A stretch of DNA of 64,000 bases from contig CACWOZ010000004.1 in the NCBI GenBank assembly GCA_902762655.1, positions 62,001 through 126,000 of the forward strand. Direction: 5' to 3'. The position numbers and the translations under genes are program-made. Positions 25,799 through 32,917 of the stretch are shown piece after piece (the first letter of the stretch is position 1; each line of letters begins with the position of its first letter). The notes below the pieces were generated by a model. That model had not been told where the DNA came from and did not search any database. It worked only from the letters and a program-made list of their open reading frames with translations. This stretch comes from an uncultured Bacteroidia bacterium (GTDB lineage Bacteria; Bacteroidota; Bacteroidia; Bacteroidales; UBA932).

Positions 25799-27121
25799 AT
25801 GCAAAGAGTACGTTTTTTCCGTCCTGCAAACTTCTGCACAGCCGAAATCAAGCGCATTGCAGAGGCTGCCGACAGCGATTATACCATTATTTATACGCGT
25901 CCTACCGAGTTGCGCTGGGTTGCCTTCGGCATGGAGAGAATGCTCCAGATTGCCGATGATACAAAGGCGGTCATGGTGTATTCCGACCATTTCAATGGTG
26001 AGGAACCAGCTCCTGTTATCGACTACCAATACGGTTCTTTGCGGGATGATTTCGATTTCGGAGGAGTTCAGATGTACAGGACATCCGCTTTGAAAGAGGC
26101 TGTTGCTGGGATGGATGCCGATTATGAATTCGCAGGACTCTACGATTTGAGATTGCGGGCATCCAGACTTGGCGGTTTTATACATATCAATGAGTATCTT
26201 TATTACGAACTGGATACCGATAAACGTGATTCTGGTGAGAAGATTTTCGACTATGTCAACCCTGGAAACAGGGGCGTGCAAATTGAAATGGAAAAGGCTT
26301 GTACAGAACATCTGAAGGCAATTGGCGGGTATCTCAAACCTGTATTCAAGGACGTCGATCTTTCGGAAGGCGATTTTGAATATGAGGCGTCTGTAGTTAT
26401 TCCCTGCAAGAACAGGGTCCGCACAATTGGCGATGCGATTCGCAGCGCTCTTGGGCAGGAATGCAATTTCAAGTACAATGTGATAGTCGTAGATGACAAT
26501 TCGACAGACGGAACGGTTGAAGTTATAAAGAACTTTCTCGATGACAAGCGTCTGGTATATATAGCGCAGGACAGTACATATCACGCCATCGGAGGTAACT
26601 GGAATGCCGCGATCCACCATCCTTCATGCGGCCGCTTCGCCCTACAGTTGGACTCCGATGACATGTACAGCGACACTCATACTGTTCAGAAGTTTGTGGA
26701 TGCATTCCGGCAGCAGAACTGCGCGATGGTGGTCGGGACATACAGGATAACGGACTTCGACCTGAATACTATCCCTCCCGGGGTGATAGATCATAAAGAA
26801 TGGACGCTGGAGAACGGTCGTAACAATGCCTTGCGCGTGAACGGACTGGGTGCTCCGCGCGGATTTTGGACTCCGCTGCTCCGCCAACTGAATTTCCCGA
26901 CAACCAAATACGGAGAAGATTATGCCGTCGGCCTCAGAGTCAGCAGGGAATACAGGATAGGAAGAATATACGATGTGATGTATAATTGCCGCCGTTGGGA
27001 TGACAATTCCGATCATGGTCTTTCCGTTGAAAAGATGAATGCCAACAATTTCTACAAGGACAGGCTCCGTACCATTGAACTCGCTGCGCGTATAGCCGCT
27101 AATTCAGCATCAGGCATATAG
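25799..27121 (+). CDS. Glycosyltransferase with a degenerate N-terminal and an intact C-terminal GT2 domain
   Basis: The 440-aa protein has two GT-A-like parts. The C-terminal part (about 197-440) is a complete family 2 transferase with ASVVIPCKNRVRTIGDAIRSAL, VVDDNSTDGT and the metal site LDSDDMY (about 285). The first 195 residues resemble only the second half of a GT2 fold (MVYSDHF, then FGGVQMYRTSAL and YDLRLRASRLGGFIHI), without the N-terminal nucleotide loop. No membrane segments are seen. Donor and acceptor are unknown. The stop codon lies inside a terminator stem. Confidence 0.82.
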   Translation: MQRVRFFRPANFCTAEIKRIAEAADSDYTIIYTRPTELRWVAFGMERMLQIADDTKAVMVYSDHFNGEEPAPVIDYQYGSLRDDFDFGGVQMYRTSALKEAVAGMDADYEFAGLYDLRLRASRLGGFIHINEYLYYELDTDKRDSGEKIFDYVNPGNRGVQIEMEKACTEHLKAIGGYLKPVFKDVDLSEGDFEYEASVVIPCKNRVRTIGDAIRSALGQECNFKYNVIVVDDNSTDGTVEVIKNFLDDKRLVYIAQDSTYHAIGGNWNAAIHHPSCGRFALQLDSDDMYSDTHTVQKFVDAFRQQNCAMVVGTYRITDFDLNTIPPGVIDHKEWTLENGRNNALRVNGLGAPRGFWTPLLRQLNFPTTKYGEDYAVGLRVSREYRIGRIYDVMYNCRRWDDNSDHGLSVEKMNANNFYKDRLRTIELAARIAANSASGI

Positions 27122-27164
27122 CCCTGATGAGCATTTTCCCGCGAAGAAGGGCTATATGCCTGAT
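27109..27164 (+). terminator. Long-stem terminator overlapping the glycosyltransferase stop codon
   Basis: ATCAGGCATATAGCCCT (27109-27125) pairs perfectly with 27148-27164, giving a 17-bp stem and a 22-nt loop. The TAG stop (27119-27121) is within the left arm. A clear T run is absent, so it may act as an RNA stabiliser or a roadblock before tmRNA. Confidence 0.5.
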
Positions 27165-27179
27165 TTGAAGAAAATGTAT

Positions 27180-27187
27180 TATATTTG
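27180..27187 (+). promoter_or_regulatory. -7 promoter box of tmRNA
   Basis: TATATTTG is an exact match, with a predicted start of about 27193, 10 nt before the mature tmRNA 5' end. Confidence 0.7.
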
Positions 27188-27202
27188 CAGACGTTTACTA
27201 CC

Positions 27203-27596
27203 GGGGATGTTTTGGTTTTGACAGCACTGATCTTGGTAGGTAAGCACGCCGGGCTTTCGGAGGCTGGCCCGTTAATCTCAACCGACAAAAAATTAGCTGG
27301 CAACAGCAACTATGCACTCGCTGCCTAATCTGCCAAGCGGATTAGCTTAATCGGGACGCCTAGGCTGCGTCGCCGACGAGTATCCCTCCGGCTTTAGGGC
27401 TTCTATGTACGGGTCAAGGGGTATCATCCAAGAGGTCTGCACGCGGGGACTCCCTTAAACCGCGCCAAGATTCAGGGGATAAGTTCCGCTTCGCCTGTCC
27501 TTCGGCAGGGCGGTGCCGACAAACAAAGGAGGAATAAGCGTGTAGAAAGCCCATTGGGACTTTGTTTGGACGGCGGTTCGAGTCCGCCCATCTCCA
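27203..27596 (+). ncRNA. ssrA: tmRNA (transfer-messenger RNA)
   Basis: The 394-nt RNA begins GGGGATGTTTTGGTTTTGAC and ends with a T arm and acceptor (GGTTCGAGTCC then CATCTCC, discriminator A). The first 7 nt pair with 27589-27595. An internal reading frame ending at TAA 27326-27328 encodes a tag finishing AGNSNYALAA. It rescues stalled ribosomes with SmpB and marks the peptide for degradation. The resume codon is upstream of GCT 27296 and cannot be fixed by eye. Confidence 0.95.
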
Positions 27597-27598
27597 CG

Positions 27599-27628
27599 AG
27601 AAAGAGCTGCCTCGAGGCAGCTCTTTCT
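27599..27628 (+). terminator. tmRNA terminator
   Basis: A 13-bp perfect stem (AGAAAGAGCTGCC with its complement) around a TCGA tetraloop starts 3 nt after the tmRNA end. It is also 22 nt past the stop of the convergent EEP gene, so it could act in both directions. Confidence 0.75.
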
Positions 27629-27649
27629 GTGTTTGTCAGCATTTGAAAA

Positions 27650-28645
27650 CTACTGATTCCGAATGCATTCCCATTGGAACAGGACCGGGTAGTGGTCTGA
27701 AATGTACTGGACACCGTAATCCGTTTTGTCGACCCAGTATTTGAGAGGCCCGATTATTTTCCCGCCATAGTAAATATGGTCTATCATAGTGTTGCTCTTG
27801 CCGTATCCGTTGAATGTGCCGGTATTCTTATCGTTCCCTGGAGCAGTCAGGCGTGCATATAAAAAGTTGTCATTCAGTACCGTCAATTGACTTGAATCGT
27901 AGGCTGTGTTCAAGTCGCCCACAAAAAAGACTGCTGCGTTGCCACTCTTGATATCGTTCAGTTTTGATATGCTCTTGATCTGGTCCAGTACCAATTGACA
28001 GGAATTAACGCGGGCTGCTTTACTTTGATGGTCAAAGTGGGCTGTGAAAAAGTACACAGGCAAATCATTGTTCATCTTGTCCTTTAGTACAGAATAGACC
28101 ACGATTCTGCGACAGGCCGAATTCCAGTCTCCATAAGTGCCGTCACTATTCTTCACCGGCAGACTGTTCGGGTTTGTATCAAGCCAGAAGAAACCTTTCG
28201 TCAATAGTTCGAAGCGATCTTTACGATAAAGGATTCCAAGCCCCTCTCCGCTGGTGTTGTAAACAGGTTCTCCCGTTGCGCTGCTGCGCGCTACGTCATA
28301 GTAGCCGTAATCGCTCTCGAAAAAACTGATGAAATCGAGGGATTGGGACTTGCGTATTTCCTGCATGCCGATGATATCCGGTTTTATGGTATCCACAAAT
28401 TTCTTTACGGCATCTCGGCGGACGCTCCATGCGGCGCTGGAACCGTCTGCATAAACAGAAGAACTGTTCGCATAAGCTATGTTGAAGGAGCAGATGGTCA
28501 TTGTGACAGGTTCTTCTGCAGGAGGTTCCGGTGATGGGGTTTCCTCATATTCAAATTCTATAACCGGATAACTTGCAACTTCCGGCTCGCAGGACACGAG
28601 CAATAGCGCCAATGCCGGGAGGAAGATATGATGTTTTTTTATCAT
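27650..28645 (-). CDS. Secreted lipoprotein of the endonuclease/exonuclease/phosphatase (EEP) family
   Basis: The 331-aa protein has a lipoprotein signal peptide (ALLLVSC) and a Pro/Glu-rich linker (about 30-47). An EEP hydrolase domain follows, with TICSFNIAYAN, the metal Glu in IIGMQEIRKS, the catalytic FTAHFDH, VGDLNTAYDSS and the terminal ISDHYPVLFQW. EEP enzymes cleave phosphodiesters or phosphate esters (DNA, inositol phosphates, sphingomyelin); which applies here is unknown. Surface anchoring suggests nutrient phosphate or nucleic-acid scavenging. It stands alone between tmRNA and tRNA-Ser. Confidence 0.85.
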   Translation of the reverse strand: MIKKHHIFLPALALLLVSCEPEVASYPVIEFEYEETPSPEPPAEEPVTMTICSFNIAYANSSSVYADGSSAAWSVRRDAVKKFVDTIKPDIIGMQEIRKSQSLDFISFFESDYGYYDVARSSATGEPVYNTSGEGLGILYRKDRFELLTKGFFWLDTNPNSLPVKNSDGTYGDWNSACRRIVVYSVLKDKMNNDLPVYFFTAHFDHQSKAARVNSCQLVLDQIKSISKLNDIKSGNAAVFFVGDLNTAYDSSQLTVLNDNFLYARLTAPGNDKNTGTFNGYGKSNTMIDHIYYGGKIIGPLKYWVDKTDYGVQYISDHYPVLFQWECIRNQ

Positions 28646-28669
28646 AGGAGCTTATTGAAAATAAGATTC

Positions 28670-28677
28670 AAAATTAG
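28670..28677 (-). promoter_or_regulatory. -7 promoter box of the EEP lipoprotein gene
   Basis: TAATTTTG on the minus strand matches TAnnTTTG. The predicted start is about 28664, 19 nt before the ATG at 28645. Confidence 0.5.
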
Positions 28678-28729
28678 ATATTTTTTTGAAGTATTCCATA
28701 TGATATTCGTGATTGTCCAATTATTTTTA

Positions 28730-28737
28730 TATATTTG
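28730..28737 (+). promoter_or_regulatory. -7 promoter box of tRNA-Ser
   Basis: TATATTTG gives a predicted start of about 28743, 6 nt before the tRNA. This is the same spacing as at tRNA-Val. Confidence 0.7.
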
Positions 28738-28748
28738 CAGTCGCTTTT

Positions 28749-28836
28749 GGAAGGATGCTCGAGTGGCTGAAGAGGCGCGTCTGGAAAGCGCGTGTACCCC
28801 CAAAGGGTATCCAGGGTTCGAATCCCTGTCCTTCCG
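28749..28836 (+). tRNA. tRNA-Ser (anticodon GGA)
   Basis: This is a class II tRNA of 88 nt with a long variable arm (TGTACCCCCAAAGGGTATC). The acceptor pairs GGAAGGA with TCCTTCC. The anticodon loop CTGGAAA gives GGA, reading TCC and TCT. The discriminator is G, as usual for tRNA-Ser. Confidence 0.95.
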
Positions 28837-28844
28837 CTCATAAC

Positions 28845-28878
28845 AAAATAAGCCGCCCGTCAAGGGCGGCTATTTTAT
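28845..28878 (+). terminator. Bidirectional terminator between tRNA-Ser and the duplicated-domain lipoprotein
   Basis: An AGCCGCCC/GGGCGGCT stem (28851-28858 with 28864-28871) and 5-nt loop are flanked by A-rich sequence on the left and T-rich sequence on the right. It can therefore stop transcripts arriving from either side. Confidence 0.75.
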
Positions 28879-28895
28879 TGTCGAACGAGTCGAAT

Positions 28896-29846
28896 CTACT
28901 CTGCTTTGTACTCGTAAATCAAAGTTGATGTGAATGACTTGCCAAGGGCATCTTTAATGGTGAGAGTGAACAAGTGTTGGCCAGTTGCGGAATCGGTAGT
29001 GACTTCGTCCAGGACCATGTCCGAAATGAACTTGCTGAGGTCTACTGTAACCTTTGTCTGGGCTTTGAGTTTGTTTCCGGTATTAACATTGTATGTTCCA
29101 AGTTTTTCCGCGGCGGTTGTGTTGCCGATCAGGTCGAGACTTACACCGGTCGTGCCGAGTACACCTTTGTAAAGAGGACCCACAAGTTTAGCATTGAGGC
29201 TGGTTGACAAGCTGGAAACGATCAATGTGGCTTCTTCAACCTTTCCGGGAGCATCTATGATAAAACTGTAGTTCTTGACAGTAATCTCAGGACCTGCCGT
29301 GTAATGGAAAACCAGAGTCTTCGAAACCGACTGCCCTTGTGTATCGGTTACATTGAACGTGAAGGAGACTTTGTCGTTGTTTTCGAGAGTCTGGTTCTTG
29401 ACCATTGCGAAGATGAGCCTGCTGAAATGCAAAGTTACGGTGGATGCGTTGGCAAGAGTGGTATTGCTGAATAGCACAAATGAATTCTCGCCCTCCTTGC
29501 CGGTAACCCATTTCACCACAGTTGCATCGTCGATAAGGTCGAGGGTCGGATACGAAGTGGATGTGCCCTGATTTGCTTTGATGCCGATATGGTTGTTCAG
29601 GAACCCCTTGCCAAGGATTTCGGGGAATACAGTGAACTTGACTGTGGCGGACTTGATGCCTTCTTTCGCAGTAACGACTACGTCGGCATTGAGGTCATCC
29701 ATAATCTCGAATTCTCCGAAATTCGGATTGGCTTCGCATTCAATCACAGGCTTGGTGTCATCCTTTGCCTTTTTATCTTTCTTGCAGGAAACTGCAAATA
29801 CTGTAAGCAGAGCCATCACGGCCGCTGCAAAAGCAATTCTTTTCAT
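28896..29846 (-). CDS. Lipoprotein with two tandem related Ig-like domains
   Basis: The 316-aa protein has a lipobox (LLTVFAVSC) and a Lys/Asp-rich spacer. Two diverged copies of a beta-rich unit of about 110-130 residues follow. The copies align at LDLIDDAT / LDLIGNTT, LHFSRLIFAMV / VDLSKFISDMV, and SVSKTLVFHYTAG / SFTSTLIYEYKAE. It is probably attached to the outer membrane. Function is unknown. It lies 3 nt after hpf, at the end of the holA operon, an unexpected place for a surface protein. Confidence 0.75.
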   Translation of the reverse strand: MKRIAFAAAVMALLTVFAVSCKKDKKAKDDTKPVIECEANPNFGEFEIMDDLNADVVVTAKEGIKSATVKFTVFPEILGKGFLNNHIGIKANQGTSTSYPTLDLIDDATVVKWVTGKEGENSFVLFSNTTLANASTVTLHFSRLIFAMVKNQTLENNDKVSFTFNVTDTQGQSVSKTLVFHYTAGPEITVKNYSFIIDAPGKVEEATLIVSSLSTSLNAKLVGPLYKGVLGTTGVSLDLIGNTTAAEKLGTYNVNTGNKLKAQTKVTVDLSKFISDMVLDEVTTDSATGQHLFTLTIKDALGKSFTSTLIYEYKAE

Positions 29847-29849
29847 ATT

Positions 29850-30146
29850 TTAAATGTCGTATGTTTTCTCTTTCTTGCGGGTGAGTTTCTCTTTCATTGC
29901 ATCTACGCAGTCGGTAATTGCCTGCTCGAAACTGTGAGAGTTGCGCTCGATGATGAGGTCGTCTCCGGGGACATGCATCTGGATCTTGGCCTGCTTGTTA
30001 TCGGGCTCGGAAAGGAGTGAGAGTGTAACCTCGGCCGTGTCTGCCGCTCCTTGGAAGAACTTGTCCAGTTTGGAAACTTTTTTCTCGACGTATTCGATCA
30101 GCTTCTGGTCGGCGTCGAACTTGAGGGTCTTAATCTTGATCTCCAT
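29850..30146 (-). CDS. hpf: Short ribosome hibernation promoting factor
   Basis: The 98-aa HPF/RaiA protein binds the ribosomal decoding region in stationary phase. It has the beta-alpha-beta-beta-beta-alpha pattern with YVEKKVSKLDKFF, VTLSLLSEPDNKQAKIQM and a basic C-terminal tail (MKEKLTRKKEKTYDI). The ATG at 30146 is chosen over an upstream in-frame start because it is preceded by a clear Shine-Dalgarno (GGAGG, about 6 nt upstream) and begins the fold. The first 17 nt overlap the end of the xer gene. Confidence 0.92.
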   Translation of the reverse strand: MEIKIKTLKFDADQKLIEYVEKKVSKLDKFFQGAADTAEVTLSLLSEPDNKQAKIQMHVPGDDLIIERNSHSFEQAITDCVDAMKEKLTRKKEKTYDI

Positions 30147-31092
30147 TTTTACCTCCGTTTTTATTTGCCCTTGGATGGGCGTTGTCATAAACTTTCTTAA
30201 GCCGTTCTATGGTGTTGTGGGTGTAGACCTGCGTTGCTGCCAGCGAGGAGTGGCCAAGCATTTCCTTGATGGAGTTCAGATCCGTACCTTCGTCGAGCAG
30301 TTCGCTTGCTATGGTGTGCCTGAGCACATGCGGCGACTTTCTGCCCGTGAAGTTCTCGGCATCTGCCAATTCCTCCTTTACGGCCCTGTCGACAAAGACA
30401 GGATACAGTCTGGAACCCTTTGAAGTGCGGAGCAGGGGAGACTCGCTCCCGGTGCCGCTCTTCAGTATATATCCGGCTGCTTTCAAATATAGTAAAATTT
30501 CTGCATATAATGTGCCGACCAGAGGGATTTCGCGCATTTTGTCTCCCTTTCCTCTTACGGACAAGGTGTGTCTGCCATGATTCAGTGACGACACATTCAG
30601 CGAAATGAGTTCGCTGCGGCGTATACCGGTGCAGAAGAGAATGGATACTATGATTCTGCGCAGCCTTCTGGCATAAAGGTCCTGCGCGGTCTTGTCGGAT
30701 GGGGGAAGAGACATCAGGAAATCCAGCGCTTCGCTGTCGGCATAATGCTCGCTCGCCTCGAAATAATCCTTCATGGCGTCAGCCCGGTAGAATACCGGAA
30801 GACGTTTCTGCTCTTTGGGGCGTTTGACCAGACGGACCGGGTTCGAAGCCAGTTCTCCTTTCTTTATCAGGTATTTGCAGTAGCCGCTCAGCACACTGAG
30901 GTGAAGACCGACGGTCCGTGCATCTTCTTTCTTGTCGTCGAGCAGATATACTTCGTAGTTACGTATGCCTGACGGAGTGAGTTGTTCGCCTTTGTTTTCA
31001 AACTCTGTAAGAATGGCACTGTATAACTCTTTTGTGCGCGGGGAATACCTGCGCACACCTGCTATGTAATCGATATATTCTTTTATTTGCAC
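30130..31092 (-). CDS. Tyrosine recombinase, XerC/XerD type
   Basis: The 320-aa protein has an N-terminal SAM-like core-binding domain (about 1-100) and a catalytic domain with the full residue set. The first Arg is in TGIRRSELISL, Lys in VRGKGDKMREIPL, HxxR in HVLRHTIASELL, His in MLGHSSLAATQ and nucleophile Tyr in VYTHN. Length and position before hpf fit a housekeeping Xer enzyme for chromosome dimer resolution rather than a phage integrase. XerC versus XerD cannot be decided. It overlaps cca by 10 nt and hpf by 17 nt. Confidence 0.9.
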   Translation of the reverse strand: MQIKEYIDYIAGVRRYSPRTKELYSAILTEFENKGEQLTPSGIRNYEVYLLDDKKEDARTVGLHLSVLSGYCKYLIKKGELASNPVRLVKRPKEQKRLPVFYRADAMKDYFEASEHYADSEALDFLMSLPPSDKTAQDLYARRLRRIIVSILFCTGIRRSELISLNVSSLNHGRHTLSVRGKGDKMREIPLVGTLYAEILLYLKAAGYILKSGTGSESPLLRTSKGSRLYPVFVDRAVKEELADAENFTGRKSPHVLRHTIASELLDEGTDLNSIKEMLGHSSLAATQVYTHNTIERLKKVYDNAHPRANKNGGKNGDQD

Positions 31093-32513
31093 GGCACCAG
31101 TCCGAATTCAGCGGCCTTCTTGCGCATCAGGGCATCGGCCTCCTCGAAATTGTTCCCGATCTCTCCCTCGAGAATGGCTTCTTTGACGGCTTCCTTTATC
31201 TGTCCTATGGTATTACATGGCTCAATGCCATATGTTTCCATGATATAATCTCCGGTGATCGGGTTCTTGAAGTTGCGCAGGGCGTCCTTTTCTTCCACCT
31301 CCACGAGTTTCTGCTTGACCAGTTCGAAGTTCGAGCGGATGCGTGCGACCTTTACCGGGTTCTTGGATGTGATGTCTGCATTACAGAGTGTCATCAGGTC
31401 ATCGATGTCGTCGCCCGCGTCGAAAAGCAGCCTGCGGACTGCGGAATCCGTTACAACGTCGTCCACCAGAGCAATGGGGCGCATATGCAGCCATACCATC
31501 TTTTTTACGAATTTCAACTTGTCGTCCAGGGGGAGTTTCAGCGAAGAGAATATCTTGGGAACCATTTTGGAACCGACGACGTCATGCCCGTGGAAAGTCC
31601 AGCCGAGTTTTGGGTCATAGCGCTTGACCTGCGCCTTGCCGATATCGTGAAGGAGTGCCGCCCAGCGCAGCCAGAGATTGTCCGACGCCTCCGCAACATT
31701 GTCAAGCACCGCCAGAGTGTGCGCGAATATGTCTTTGTGACCCCGGCCGTCTATGGTCTCCACACCCTTAAGTGCCGTGATCTGTGGCAGTACATATGGG
31801 AGAAGACCGGCCTCGTCCATCATGTAGAAAGCCATGGACGGACGGTCGCAGAGCAGCATCTTGTTGAGCTCCTCTGCTATCCTTTCCTTCGAGAGTATCT
31901 CCATCCTGGGGGCCATCCTCTTCATTGATTCCATCGATTCGGGAACAATGGTGAAACTATGCTCGGGAGTGCTGAGTTTGGTGGCGAAACGCACGGCCCT
32001 CAGCATGCGCAGGGGATCGTCCGAATAGGTCGTATCGGGATCAAGAGGTGTGCGGATGATGCCTGCGGCGAGGTCGCGTATGCCTCCGAAGGGGTCTACC
32101 AGGGCTCCGAAATCATCTTCCTGCAGGGAGAAGGCCATGGCGTTTATGGTGAAGTCCCGGCGGAGTTGGTCATCCTCTATCGTTCCGTTTTCCACTATGG
32201 GGTTTCGGGACTCGCGGCGGTAGGACTCTTTCCGTGCCCCCACGAATTCAATCTCATCCCCATCGAAGTGGAGCATGGCCGTGCCGAAGTTCTTGAAGTA
32301 CGAAACGTATTTGCCCGTTTTCTCTCCGACAGCGCGGGCAAAGTCTATGCCGCTGCCTTCCACCACTATGTCGATATCATTGCAGGGACGTCCGAGGAAG
32401 CTGTCCCGCACAAATCCTCCGATGGCGAATGCGCGGACACCTCTTTCACGGGCGACACCGCTCACGATACGGAATATCTCTTTCTGTACGTATTGTGCTG
32501 TTACTGTAGACAT
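31083..32513 (-). CDS. cca: CCA tRNA nucleotidyltransferase with HD domain
   Basis: The 476-aa enzyme adds or repairs the 3' CCA end, which none of the tRNA genes here encodes. It has the polymerase beta-like nucleotidyltransferase motif AIGGFVRDSFLGRPCNDIDIVV and the basic segment DDQLRRDFTINAMAF. A tRNA-binding region follows (DPLRMLRAVRFATKL), then an HD phosphohydrolase domain (RWAALLHDIGK). The ATG at 32513 is chosen because upstream sequence in frame is a shadow of the preceding gene. It overlaps the HsdR-N gene by 13 nt and xer by 10 nt. Confidence 0.94.
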   Translation of the reverse strand: MSTVTAQYVQKEIFRIVSGVARERGVRAFAIGGFVRDSFLGRPCNDIDIVVEGSGIDFARAVGEKTGKYVSYFKNFGTAMLHFDGDEIEFVGARKESYRRESRNPIVENGTIEDDQLRRDFTINAMAFSLQEDDFGALVDPFGGIRDLAAGIIRTPLDPDTTYSDDPLRMLRAVRFATKLSTPEHSFTIVPESMESMKRMAPRMEILSKERIAEELNKMLLCDRPSMAFYMMDEAGLLPYVLPQITALKGVETIDGRGHKDIFAHTLAVLDNVAEASDNLWLRWAALLHDIGKAQVKRYDPKLGWTFHGHDVVGSKMVPKIFSSLKLPLDDKLKFVKKMVWLHMRPIALVDDVVTDSAVRRLLFDAGDDIDDLMTLCNADITSKNPVKVARIRSNFELVKQKLVEVEEKDALRNFKNPITGDYIMETYGIEPCNTIGQIKEAVKEAILEGEIGNNFEEADALMRKKAAEFGLVPCK

Positions 32514-32917
32514 TGCTGAATCATTTCGGAATATGTCGGGATATGGTCCAGATGCAAAAAAGCGGAGTCTTCCCTGACATATGCGTAGGTGTTTTCTCCG
32601 TTTGTCAGGAAGATGTAGCGTACCTGCTGCACGGAGTGGTAGCGCAGAGCCTGCTCTGCAACGGCTGCATCTATCTGCACGTCGGGACGTTTGCATTCCA
32701 CTACGGCCAGAGGACTACCGTCCCTGGAATAAACAAGGATATCTGCCCTCCACGGCTTCTGGCCGGACTTCATCTGCACTTCGCTGTTCATCAGCCACAC
32801 AGGCACTCCGGCCTGGTCCCTGAGAATGCCGATAAACCACTGCCTTACCTTTTCTTCCGGAGTGGCAGCCACCCATTTGCGGCGAAGAGGGTCGAAGTAT
32901 TTTTCATGTTCAGGCAT
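32501..32917 (-). CDS. Stand-alone HsdR N-terminal-type PD-(D/E)XK nuclease domain protein
   Basis: The 138-aa protein matches the N-terminal nuclease domain of type I restriction HsdR subunits. EEKVRQWFI supplies the first Glu, RADILVYSRDGSPLAVVECK provides the PD-(D/E)XK core (Asp in RADI, ExK in VECK), and VAEQALRYHSVQQVRYIFLTNG completes the fold. No helicase, HsdM or HsdS gene is nearby. It overlaps holA and cca in the same operon, suggesting a housekeeping role in DNA processing rather than restriction. This arrangement recurs in Bacteroidales, as far as I know. Confidence 0.85.
   Translation of the reverse strand: MPEHEKYFDPLRRKWVAATPEEKVRQWFIGILRDQAGVPVWLMNSEVQMKSGQKPWRADILVYSRDGSPLAVVECKRPDVQIDAAVAEQALRYHSVQQVRYIFLTNGENTYAYVREDSAFLHLDHIPTYSEMIQQCLQ

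Noticed and set aside
30130..31092. Integrase of a mobile element
   Set aside because: The tyrosine recombinase sits in a housekeeping operon with hpf and cca, no attachment-site repeats or phage genes are near, and its length is that of Xer proteins.
31083..32696. A longer start for cca at 32696
   Set aside because: The extra 61 residues are Arg/Cys-rich and overlap the HsdR-N gene in another frame. The nucleotidyltransferase fold starts after the ATG at 32513.
32501..32917. Type I restriction-modification system
   Set aside because: Only the HsdR N-terminal domain is present. There is no helicase part, no HsdM or HsdS, and the neighbours are replication and tRNA genes.
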